A stretch of 64,000 bases of DNA from Taeniopygia guttata (Eukaryota; Chordata; Aves; Passeriformes; Estrildidae): the NCBI RefSeq assembly GCF_048771995.1, contig NC_133060.1, positions 4,025,501 to 4,089,500 on the forward strand, in the 5' to 3' direction. Positions 1 through 9,436 of this stretch are shown one piece after another. The notes beneath the pieces were generated by a model. It saw only the letters and a list, made by a program, of their open reading frames with translations, was not told where the DNA came from and did not search any database. Made by a program: the position numbers and the translations under genes. Position 1 is the first letter of the stretch, and every line of letters begins with the position of its first letter.

Positions 1-1256
1 CCCGTGTACCCCCTTATCTGTCACCGGGACCCCCCTGTACCCTCTTATCTGTCATCGGGGCACCCCTGAACCCCAATTCCTGGTCAGAGAAACCCCCCTG
101 AACTGCCATTCCCGGGCATCAGAATCTACTGAGCCCCCATTCCTGAGCACCGGGACCCCCTTGAGCGCCCATTTCCGACACCCCGTACCCCTTATCTGGC
201 ACCGGGACTCACTTGAATTCCGAATCCCGGGAAGAGAATCCCCTGAACCCCCATTCCTCGGCATCGACCCCGTGAACGTTCATTTCTTGGCAGCGGGACC
301 CCTCTGCAGCCCCTTATCTGGCCCCGGGACCCACCAGATCTCCCATTCCTGGGGGTCAGGATCCCTTTGAACCCCAAATCGCAGACAGGAACCCCCCTGA
401 ACCCCCATTCCTGGGCAGGGAAACCCCTCTGAACCCCCATTCCTGGGCACTGGGACACCCCTGAATCTTCATTTCCTGCACCCCTTTATCCGGGACTGGA
501 TCTCCCTGCATCCCCCTCAGTGCTCGGGGACCCCCTGCTCTCCCTTTTCGGGCATCCCGCCCTTCCCAGACCCCAGACCCGCCCTTTTCCTTGACCTTTG
601 GACTCCCCAGATCTCCCAACTTTCCGTGTCCTCCCCATTTTCCACTCCCACCACTTCCCAAAACGGGGTCCCAGGGATCTCAGGGGGGTCGCAGCAAGGA
701 TCCAGAGGGATCCAGATGATCTCCCTGGAATTCCCCTTTCCCCCTGTCCCATCCCCCACGTTCCCTCGGTCTGTTTCGCCTCTCCCAAGCTTGGTCCCCG
801 GGATCCAGCTGCCTCTCCCAGCCCCAGAACCCACCTTTTCCTTGCCTCTGAGACCCCCTGGACCCCCATTCCTGCTTTTCTCAGCCCCCAGCCCCCCCTT
901 ACCTCTGCATCAAGGACCCCCAAGCTTTCCATTCCCAGGTCTGCCCACCTTGTGACCCCTCTTTCTTGGCACTGGGGACCTCTGCTCCCCCTTTCCTGGG
1001 CACAGGGATCCCCTGGAACTCTCATCCCGCGTCTCCCGGTCCCTGCACCCCTCTTCCATAGCCCTGGAACCCCCTGAGCCCTCATTCCTGGACAGCGGGA
1101 CTTCCCTGCTCGCCCTTTCCCGTCCATCCCAGCTCTCCCACCCCTGCACACCCTTTCCTTGGCCCCAACATCCCCAAACCCCTTCCCAGCCCTCCCAGTT
1201 CCCCTTTCATTGATCCATGACCCCCTCAACCCCCCCAAATCTCCGTGTCCCCCCAG
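1..1256 (+). repeat. Intron 1 of class I gene A: C-rich repeats and a decayed promoter-like segment
   Basis: No exon is visible. Positions 1-500 are imperfect repeats of about 30-45 bp built from phrases such as CCGGGACCCCCCTGAACCCC. Positions about 590-800 resemble the promoter stretch just upstream of class I exon 1 (shared GGATCCAGAGGGATCCAG and CTGGAATTCC phrases, also at 37255-37430 and 38430-38610) but lack an exon 1 and any clear interferon-response core. The acceptor AG of exon 2 is at 1255-1256. Confidence 0.7.
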
Positions 1257-4043
1257 TTCACTCCCTGCATTACCTGCACGTGGCGGTGTCAGAGCCCAGC
1301 CCGGGGGTCCCCCAGTACACGATCATTGGGTTTGTGGATGGGATCCCCTTCATGCGCTACGACAGCGAGCGGGGCCGGATGGAGCCGCTGACGCAGTGGA
1401 TGAAGGATGGAGCCGAGCCGGGATATTGGGATGAGGAGACCCAGAGATCTGTGAGGAACCAGCACGTGGATGCCAGGAACCTGGAGATACTGCAGGAGCG
1501 GTACAACCAGAGCAGGGGTGAGTGGGGATCCGTGGGGCTGGGATGGGATCCGTGGGGCTGGGATGGGAACTCGGGCTGGGATGGGATCTGTGGGGCTGGA
1601 ATGGGATCTGTAGGGCTGGGATGGGATCCGTGGGGCTGGGATGGGAACTCGGGCTGGGATGGGATCTGTGGGGCTGGGGGGATGGATCCATGGGGCTGGA
1701 ATGGGATCTGTGGGGCTGTGGTGAGGACCCATGGGGCTGGGATGGGATCTGTGGGTCTGGGATGGGATCCATGGGGCTGGGATGGGATCTGTGGGTCTGG
1801 GATGGGATCCATGGGGCTGGGATGGGATCTGTGGGCCTGGAATGTGAATCCATGGCGCTAGAGTTGGGATCTGTGGGGCTGGAATGGGATCTGTAGGGCT
1901 GGGATGGGATCCATGGGTCTGGGATGGGTTCCATAGGGCTGGGATGGGATCTGTGGGGCTGGGATGGGATCCGTGGGGCTGGGATGGGATCCATGGGGCT
2001 GGGATGGGATCCATGGGGCTGGGATGGGATCTGTGGGGCTGGGATGGGATCCATGGGTCTGGGATGGGATCTGTGGGTCTGGGATGTGGATCCATGGGTC
2101 TGGGATGGGATCCATGGGGTTAGGATGGGATCCATGGGGCTGGGATGGGATCTGTGGGTCTGGGATGGGATCCATGAGGCTGGGATGTGGATCCATGGGG
2201 CTCCAGGGGGCTGGAATGAGGCTCTGTGGGTCTCCATCGGACTCTGGGGCTCCATAGGGCTGGGATGGGGCTCTGTGGGGCCGGGACACAATTCCATGGG
2301 TCTCTGTGGGTACAATCCCCCCAGGTCTCCACACTGCGTTGTGGGCTTATGGCTGTGACGTCCTGTCCGATGGGAGTGTCCGCGGATCCCGCCGGTATGG
2401 CTACGACGGGCGGGATTTCATCTCCTTTGACCTGGGCTCCGGGAAATTCCTGGCGGCCGACAGCGCTGCCGAGATCACCAGGAGGCGCTGGGAGCAGGAG
2501 GACATGGCTGAGAGGCTTAAAAATTACCTGAAGCACGAATGCCCTGAATGGCTCCGGAAATACGTTGGATTCGGGCAGAAGGAGCTGGAGCGCAAAGGTG
2601 GGAGCAGAATTCCTGCGGGGATTTGGGAATGGAGAACTTGGGAACACGGTAATTCCTGTGGGAATTCCAAGGGTAGATCTCACCCGCATCCCATCCCAGT
2701 AGGAATTCCATGGTCAGATTTCACTCTCATCCCATCTCAGTGGGAATTCCATGGTCAGATCTCACCTGCATCCCATCCCAGTGGGAATTCCATGGGTACT
2801 GCTCTGCCCAGTCCCATTCTAATGGGAGTTCCAGGGGCAGAGCTCACCCCAATGACATTCCCATGGAATTCCATGCATGAATTCCACCATTATCCCATTC
2901 CAGAGCCCCCTGATGTCCACGTGTCCGGAAAAGAGGAATATGGGACATTGATCCTGTCCTGCCACGCGTACGGATTCTACCCCAACACCATCACAGTCAG
3001 CTGGATGAAGGAGAATGCAACCTTGGATCAGGAGATGGAGTGGGGCGGGATCGTTCCCAACAGCGATGGCACCTTCCACACCTGGGCCAGGATCGAGGCG
3101 CTGCCGGAGGAGTGGGAGCAGTACCGGTGCAAGGTGGACCATCCCGGAATGCTGGAGCCCGGGTTCTTCGCTTGGGGTGAGGCTGGGAATGTGGGAATTG
3201 GGAATTTGGAATTTCCAAATGGGGACTCCCCTCCTCACTATCCCACGTTTCCCAGAGCCGACGTCTGGCAGGAATCTCACCATGGCGGTTGCTGTGTCTG
3301 TCATCGCTGCCATCCTCATCCTCACTGTCCTCATCGGATTCGGTGTCTGGAAGCTCCAATCCGGTAACACACAGGATGGGGGGTGGGAAGGGGCACGGAT
3401 CCAGCCGCACTGTTCTGGGAATCCTGTGTCACCGATGCTGATCCCACTTTGTTTCCACAGGGAGGAGGGACAGGAGTGGATACAACGTGGCAGCCGGTGA
3501 GTTCCAGTGGCGGATCCAGCTCTGGATCCCCTCTGTGCGGATCCCAGGATGGATCCTGGGGTTAATCCTGATGCATGATCCATGCTGGAATCTCATGGAT
3601 CTTCTCTTTCTGCAGGGAAGGACGTGGGAATGAATGGCTCAACCGCAGGTACGGAGGAGGATCAGGGTGGGATTCCAGGGGGATCAGGGAAGAATTCTGG
3701 ATCAGAGCAGGGGTCCAGAGTGGGATCAGGGGAAATTGTAGAGTGGGACTGGGGCTGGGTTCTGGAGTGGGATCATTTGGGATGGATGGAGCAGGATTGG
3801 GGCAGGAATGATGGAGTGGGATCAGGGAGGGATTCCAGTGCAGGATTGGGTGAGGTGGATGGAGCAGGATCGGGGCAGGATGGGTGGGATGGGATGCATG
3901 GAGCAGGACTGGGGTGGGATCAGGTGGGATTCTGGAGCAGCTCCCACTCCCCATGGGCTCCAGCCACGTCCGTCCTGTGGAATGTGGACAGGGACAGGGT
4001 AACACTGTGACCCTCTCTCATCCCGACAGGAATCACCGCCTGA
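1257..4043 (+). CDS. MHC class I heavy chain, gene A (exons 2-8; exon 1 off the window)
   Basis: Class I heavy chains present cytosolic peptides to CD8 T cells at the cell surface with beta-2-microglobulin. Exons, all joined by phase-1 GT-AG introns: 1257-1517 (alpha1), 2325-2597 (alpha2), 2904-3176 (alpha3), 3256-3363 (transmembrane), 3461-3496, 3616-3648 and 4030-4043 (tail, stop TGA). Alpha1 keeps the conserved N-terminal Tyr (HYL) and the NQS glycosylation sequon. Alpha2 has the disulfide Cys pair (YGCD, HECPEW) and TRRRW, where mammals usually have Lys before the Trp. Alpha3 has the Ig-fold Cys pair (LSCHAYGFYP, YRCKVDHP). The transmembrane exon encodes VAVSVIAAILILTVLIGFGV, followed by a short basic tail with SGYNVA. 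All seven visible exons are open, so the gene looks functional, but its promoter and signal peptide cannot be seen. It is the duplicate of the gene at 38783-43176. Confidence 0.95.
1518..2316 (+). repeat. 20-bp minisatellite filling intron 2 of class I gene A
   Basis: Nearly all of intron 2 is a tandem array of a 20-bp unit close to GGGATCYRTGGGGCTGGGAT, with variants (GGGTCTGGGAT, GGGATGTGGATCC). Because the unit length is not a multiple of three and stops are rare, it produces long spurious open frames on both strands. The array is about 170 bp shorter than in gene B. Confidence 0.95.
2650..2860 (+). repeat. Tandem repeat of about 57 bp in intron 3 of class I gene A
   Basis: Units built around GGGAATTCCATGGTCAGAT followed by CTCACC and CATCCCATCCCAGT recur. 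Copy A carries one to two more units than the matching intron in gene B (41760-41960). Confidence 0.7.
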
Positions 4044-4128
4044 GCGATCCATGGAGCTGCATCCGGCCTCTTCCCTCTTCCCAGGAAAGCTGAGAGTTGC
4101 CAGCAGAGCTCATCCCGCTGCTCCCACC

Positions 4129-4532
4129 TGTTGCAGCATTTTTGAGAGAAAGAGGACATGAATTGTGAAAGTTGAGCTACTCCAGTCTAGGCCTCAGATT
4201 GAGGCCTGCTGGGGCCTTCAAGCATCTGACGCAGTTAGAAATTCAGAGCTTGTGGTGCAGATAGAAAATAGTCTTAAGGTGTTGTGGGGACCACTGGGTT
4301 GCTTGGGTGTGAATTAGTATAGGTTTTATGGTGTAAGTGTAGGCCGTTTTAAGGAAAAGGTAAACAATGTTAGCCTACCAATCAGAGTGTTTTTGTTTTT
4401 GTAAACTATGTGGAAGCTTATATAAACTACCGCCTTATCTTGAATAAACGGAAAACGCTTGCTTAACCACATTGGTTTGAACCTGCGTTTGTCTTGTCCA
4501 GCTTTCCGTTTTTCTGAGATTCCCTGGCTTTA
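4129..4532 (+). mobile_element. Solo LTR (family LTR-A) in the 3' UTR of class I gene A
   Basis: The 404-bp element runs from TGTTGCAGCA to GGCTTTA and is flanked by a perfect 6-bp direct repeat CCCACC (4123-4128 and 4533-4538). The empty site is present in gene B at about 43256-43267, which proves the boundaries. It is the same LTR family as the LTRs of ERV-D and ERV-E, in + orientation. It contains a TATA-like TATATAA at 4419-4425 and AATAAA at 4443-4448, so it could end class I transcripts early. The 3' terminus is TA rather than the usual CA. No internal viral sequence remains, as expected after LTR-LTR recombination. Confidence 0.93.
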
Positions 4533-4658
4533 CCCACCCACCCCACAGCTCTTGCTAACTGATCCATGTCCTGTTTTCCATTTCCCAATGTTTTCATGGC
4601 AAGAACCACAAATACTCCCAGTGCTTCGCTTCTGGTGTGAAATTATCCTGCTTTGGGC

Positions 4659-4722
4659 AATAAATTGAGCTTGGGGCAATAAATTGATCTTGGGGCAATA
4701 AATTGAGATTTGGGGCAATAAA
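4659..4722 (+). promoter_or_regulatory. Array of four AATAAA polyadenylation signals, class I gene A
   Basis: Four AATAAA hexamers start at 4659, 4678, 4697 and 4717 inside a 19-20-bp tandem unit resembling TTGGGGCAATAAATTGA. The same array is preserved in gene B. These are the likely native 3' ends; in gene A the solo LTR adds another signal 211 bp upstream. Confidence 0.75.
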
Positions 4723-5227
4723 TCCGTGTTCCCTCCTCTGGTGTCCAGCTTTTCCTCTCTGGGAGGCAGGAATAGGAATGGGATGGGAACAGGGATGGGG
4801 ACACCAGGACTGGAATGGGGACACCAGGAGGGGGTTAGGGACACCAGGACCAGGATGGGGACACCAGGAGCAGGATGGGGACTTGCCAGCCATGCCCGGC
4901 TCCCTCCCCCGGGATTCATGTCCCGCTCCATGTCCCATGTCCGAGGTGTCCCCAGGAGGGTTTGGCCATGCTGGGTTCCTGGAGGGACAGTGGGATGGGG
5001 GGAGGGGTCAGGCCAGGCCTCATTCTCCCCAGTGGTCCTTGAGTGTCCCAAAATCCAGGCTCAGGATCTCGGAGTGGTTCTGTGGCCATGACCACGGCCA
5101 AGACACAAGCACGACATGGCTGTGAGAGTGACCATGAGCGACACAACCCTGAGATGGCCATGGATGACCATGGCCATGACACCACCACAATGCTGACCAA
5201 GATGATTTGGACCAAGAGATGACCATG

Positions 5228-6928
5228 ACAAGGCCACAGGAGTTAGTAGCGGAACTGATCTGCAAAGCAAGAGCTCGGATCAGAGAGTTAGCTGGATGTG
5301 ACTTTGAATGCATTCACATTCCCATCAAATTGGAATCAGGCCAATTCACCAAGGCCATGCTAGAACATCTGTTACAGGAAAATGAATCCCTGCAGTTCTC
5401 TCTAGACAGCTACACAGGCAAAATTTCAGTTTTGAGACCAGCCCACAAAATTTTTGAATCAGAAATTCAATTTGCATTGTCCATCAAACAAATTCAGAGC
5501 AAAAAGCCACTCAAGGCCTTGACAGTTTTTACAGACGCGTCCGGGAGTTCCCACAAGTCTGTAATAACTTGGAAAGACCCCCAGACGCAGCAGTGGGAGA
5601 CAGACATTGTGGAGGTGGAAGGCTCCCCTCAAATAGCTGAGTTGGCTGCTGTCGTCAGGGCCTTTGAGCGATTCTCTGAACCTTTTAATTTGGTAACTGA
5701 TTCGGCATATGTAGCTGGCGTAGTGTCTAGAGCGCAGGATGCTGTCCTGCAGGGTGTGTCCAACGAAGCCCTGCACAAGTTGCTCTCGAAACTGATTAAG
5801 CTAGTCTCCCACCGAGAGCAACCCTTTTATGTGATGCATATCAGGTCACATACCAACTTGCCAGGGTTTTTGGCCGAGGGTAATCGGCGTGCCGATTCTC
5901 TCACTGCCACCCCGGCTCAGGTAGCTCCGCTCCCAGATAAGTTGCAGCAGGCTAAGATCAGCCACCAGTTTTACCACCAGAATGCGCCCGGGCTGGTCCG
6001 GCAATTCCACCTCACTTGTGACCAAGCCAGAGCCATTGTGGCCACCTGCCCGTCCTGCAAGTCGCTCCCCCTACCATCGGTGAGCTCAGGGGCAAACCCT
6101 AGAGGTCTGAAGTCCTGCGAGGTATGGCAGATGGACGTTACTCACATCCATTCCTTTGGGAGGATGAAGTACGTCCATGTCTCCGTGGACACTTTCTCTG
6201 GGGCAGTCTTTGCTTCTGCCCACGCAGGGGAGAAGGCCAAAGACATTGAAAAGCATCTGATACAGGCCTTCACTATGCTGGGCGTCCCTAAATTGATAAA
6301 AACAGATAATGCCCCCGGGTACACATCCAAGGGATTTGTCAGCTTCCTGCAGCAATGGGGAATAGAGCACAAAACTGGCATCGCATATTCCCCGACAGGT
6401 CAAGCAGTGGTGGAACGGACTCATCAGAGTCTCAAACGCATGCTGAAACAGCAAACACCAACTATGAAGGTGGAGTCCCCCCAAGTTCGGCTCGCGCGTG
6501 CCCTCTTTACACTGAATTTCCTAAATTGTTCTTTTGAAAACCTCAACCCACCAGTCGCCAGGCACTTTAACAACCACGAGCTGAGCAAGGTTAGGGAAAA
6601 ACCACCAGTGATCATCAAAAATCCAGAGACTTGGCAGCTGGAAGGGCCCCATGAGTTAGTTACCTGGGGACGGGGATACGCTTGCGTGTCCACGCCCTCA
6701 GGACTGAGATGGGTCCCGTCCAAATTTGTCCGGCCATATGTCCCCAAACACCAGACTGATAAGAAAAAGGATCCTCAGGTGAAGCATACAGCCCTCCGCA
6801 GGCGGAGAAAGTCTCCCCCCTTCCTTTTTGATTCAGTCCCTTCTATTTCAGAGCCTTCCCTTTCACCATACAGTTCCCTAGACTCACCTTTCCCTTTTGA
6901 TTTAAACCTCCCCTCCCCAGAATGCTGA
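5228..6928 (+). pseudogene. ERV-B pol fragment: RNase H and integrase, open frame
   Basis: The frame is open from the truncation point to its stop. RNase H comes first (about the first 225 residues), with its four acidic residues visible in VFTDASG, AELAAV, VTDSAY and NRRADS. The integrase zinc-binding HHCC follows (HQFYH ... CPSC). The catalytic core shows D (MDVTHI), D (KTDNAPG) and E (VVERTHQ). The C-terminal domain is GRGYACVST ... WVPSKFV, and a Pro/Ser-rich tail ends at the stop. This domain order and C-terminal domain are class II (alpha/beta-like). The N-terminal half of pol is gone, so it is a fragment, though the remaining part has not accumulated stops. Confidence 0.88.
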
Positions 6929-7148
6929 CTTATGTCGCTGTTAACATTAATTGTTCTTATTATGAGTTTTAGTAATGTTTAAAGGTTTAAAGGTCATCAA
7001 TTCCACCGTGCACATCGACCACGCAGTCTTCACCGCCCCATCAGAGCTGACATCCGCTCAACACAGAACCGAGCAGACATTGGGTTCAACGATGGGGAAA
7101 AGGACTGTAAAACATCCCATTTAAGTTATTTTCTGTTCTTTTCTTTTG

Positions 7149-8050
7149 AAAAAAAGAAGAGGGAGTTGTGGAATTGTGTTATTATATGTTCTATTATGTG
7201 TAAGGTCATTCCATGTATCCCCCCCACGCTCTGTAAGTGACCCCCTGGGCTCTCCCATTTCCCCCCGCGGTTTACCTTAGTCACTCTGTTTACGTCTCTC
7301 AGACCATCTGTCAGCCACGCGGCGGGGTCGAGAGACGACCGGGCACCCTTCCATCTGTCCATCTCCCATTGGACCCCTGCACCCCAATATCCCCAGTCCC
7401 CCCGTGGCGTTATCTCATTGGCCGCCCCGGGTTTCCCCTATCCAGTACTTATAGAACGGGGTGGGGACGCCCCAGTGCTTTTTCTCCCGCCTGGCCCCTG
7501 ATCGCTGCTGCTGCCCGACCCGCGGGCTTTTCCTCCCGCCTGATTCCTGCGTGCCACCGCGGGCTTTTCTCCCGCCGGATCCCTGCATGCTGCCGCGGCT
7601 CTCTCTCTCGCCCGGCCCCTGACTGCCGCAACCGCCGCCCCTGCCTCGGGCGATCGCGGCCGTCTCAGACGGCCCTGCGATCACTGTCGCAGCCTCCCCG
7701 CCGCCGCCGCCGCTGCCGCGGTCGCCGCGGCTCCTGCACGTGCCGGCCGCAGCGCCGTGGCTCTGCACACAGCCTCTCTTGGATCGCGGCCAGCTTCGGA
7801 GCGCGCCGCCCCGCCCCCAAATCGGCCAGGCAGCACGGACAAACTCTAACTTAGCACGCAGCAGCTTCTCGGTTTTTGCCTTCCCAACCAAGCCGTAATA
7901 AACCAAGATATCGCCCGCGGGGGAAAAAGTCTCTCTCCTTTTATTCGCCTTGGGACTCGCCTCGCTCCCAAACCCACGCAGCACCGGCAGATACCCGCGA
8001 GGGTTCGCCGGAAAACACGGAAGTTGCCAGCGCTCCCCCCCCCCCTCACA
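7149..8050 (+). mobile_element. ERV-B polypurine tract and 3' LTR (LTR-B)
   Basis: An A/G tract at 7149-7165 precedes a TG start at 7167 (TGTGGAATTGTG). The LTR is GC-rich in its middle, with a TATA-like CTTATAGAA near 7448 and AATAAA at 7897-7902. I place the end at the CA near 8050 after a C-run. The 3' boundary is uncertain because the partner LTR is missing. An open frame at 7237-7854 inside it looks like composition only. Confidence 0.65.
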
Positions 8051-8093
8051 GAGCTAGCTGGGACAAAAGGGGGGACAAGAGAGCGCTAAGGCA

Positions 8094-8613
8094 AAGGTGG
8101 TAGTTTATATAAGCTTCTACATAGTTTACAAAACCAAAGACACTCTGATTGGTAGGCTAACATTGTTTACCTTTTCCTTAAAACAGCCTACACCTTACAC
8201 TATAACACCTATACTAATTCACACCCAGACAATCCAGTGGTCCCCACAACACCTTAATACTATTTCTATCTGCGCCACAAGCTCTGAATTTCTAACTGCG
8301 TCAGAGGCTTGAAGGCCCACAAGGCCCAAATCTGAGGCCTAGACTGGAATAGCTCAAATCTCATAACTCATGTCCTCTTTCTCTCAAAGATGCTGCAACA
8401 ATTCCCTCTTTTTCTTTTTGAGCTACTCAGGCTGGAGTGAAGGCGCGATGAACTAATTTTTGCACACACTGTAAAAAACACGGTATAACAATTAAAATAA
8501 CTATAAAGATTAAAAAAAGTACAATACCAAAACGAATTAAGTCTTTGACCCAGCCAGAAAAACCTAAAGAATTGAGCCAGTTATCAAATGGAGTGTCCAC
8601 TACGGTAAGTTTT
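8094..8613 (-). mobile_element. Fragment C: LTR-A piece plus env tail, inverted
   Basis: On the minus strand this reads env transmembrane tail (8613 to about 8427), polypurine tract, then an LTR-A beginning TGTTGCAG at 8400 and cut off at about 8094, before the end of the LTR. The env piece matches the C-terminal part of the ERV-E env (DTPFDNWLNSLGFSGW). Its upper end abuts the first base of the ERV-D 5' LTR, and the missing env does not resume beyond ERV-D, so ERV-D is not simply nested in it. Confidence 0.8.
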
Positions 8614-9010
8614 TGTTGCAGCATTTTTGAGAGAAAGAGGGCATGAATTGTGAAAGTTGAGCTACTCCAGTCTGGGCCTCAGATTGAGGCCTGGTGGGGC
8701 CTTCAAAGCCTCTGACGCAGTTAGAAATTCAGAGCTTGTGGCGCAGATAGAAAAATAGTCTTAAGGTGTTGTGGGGACCACTGGGTGTGAACTAGTATAG
8801 GTTTTATGGTGTAAAGTGTAGGCCGTTTTAAGGAAAAGGTAAACAATGTTAGCCTACCAATCAGAGTGTCTTTGTTTCTGTAAACTATGTAGAAGCTTAT
8901 ATAAACTACCGCCTGATTTTGAATAATCGGAGAACGTTGCATTAATCATATTGATTGGATGTGCGTTTGTCTTGTCCAGTTTCCCGTTTTCCTGAGATTC
9001 CCTGGCTTTA
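8614..9010 (+). mobile_element. ERV-D 5' LTR (LTR-A)
   Basis: Starts TGTTGCAGCA and ends GGCTTTA, followed after two bases by the primer binding site, which fixes its right end. It contains a TATATAA box. The polyadenylation hexamer seen in sister LTRs is altered here (AATAATC). Confidence 0.88.
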
Positions 9011-9012
9011 AG

Positions 9013-9030
9013 TGGCGCCCGAACAGGGAC
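9013..9030 (+). other. Primer binding site, tRNA-Lys type
   Basis: TGGCGCCCGAACAGGGAC immediately follows the 5' LTR. This is the standard 18-base complement of the 3' end of a lysine tRNA (Lys3 type). ERV-E has a degenerate version at the equivalent place. Confidence 0.85.
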
Positions 9031-9436
9031 TCAGGAGGCTCCGAAAAGGCTGCCAAATTACTTTTAGAGTAACGGGCAGTCGGGTTTGAGTCGCGCGACA
9101 GAAATTCAGGTCCAAATCGCCTCATGGTGACGGGACCGGGATCCCAAATTCACTTTTTGTGAACGGGGATCAAGTGGAACGGAGCAGAAGTCTCCAAACT
9201 CCGAATTGGGCCGTTCCCAACGGGAGGAAAAAGACTCGTCGCATTGTTTGTTTGCGAGAGTCCGTGGAGCAGTGGGAAGACCTCAGCGTTCACAAGAGAT
9301 CCGAACGGCGGGGGTGGACGTGGCCGAGGCCGGGAAGCTGGAGCGGAGTTGCTGCCTTGCCGAAGAAAAGCGAGAGCGGAGCAACCCGCGGAGGTGAGGT
9401 AAGCCGCGGAGACAGAGAGAGGGTGAAAGGTTCACC

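Larger units (their letters stand above)
1..5227. repeat. Segmental duplication, copy A (class I gene A block)
   Basis: This block is collinear with 39008-43949 from intron 1 of the class I gene through exon 8, the 3' UTR, and the following CA/GACCATG-rich flank. In intron 1 I count about five substitutions in roughly 1.2 kb. Larger differences are copy-number changes in the intron 2 minisatellite, extra repeat units in intron 3, a short insertion in intron 7 of copy B, and a solo LTR present only in copy A. Similarity stops at about 5227, exactly where retroviral pol sequence begins; the left end is outside the window. Confidence 0.95.
5228..8050 (+). mobile_element. ERV-B: 5'-truncated class II endogenous retrovirus
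   Basis: The element begins abruptly inside pol at the end of the MHC duplication block. It continues through RNase H and integrase, then a polypurine tract and a 3' LTR of a different family (LTR-B) from the neighbouring elements. There is no env between the pol stop (6928) and the polypurine tract, only about 220 bp of non-coding sequence. Its 5' LTR, gag, pro and reverse transcriptase are absent. Confidence 0.88.

Noticed and set aside
1289-2334. Long frames on both strands (Pro/Ser/His-rich or Gly/Trp-rich) across the class I intron 2 array
   Set aside because: They are translations of a 20-bp tandem repeat whose unit contains few stops; the same happens at 40265-41838.
7237-7854. 205-codon frame in the ERV-B LTR as a gene
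   Set aside because: It lies across the promoter and R region of an LTR, is Arg/Pro-rich from GC content, and has no recognisable domain.
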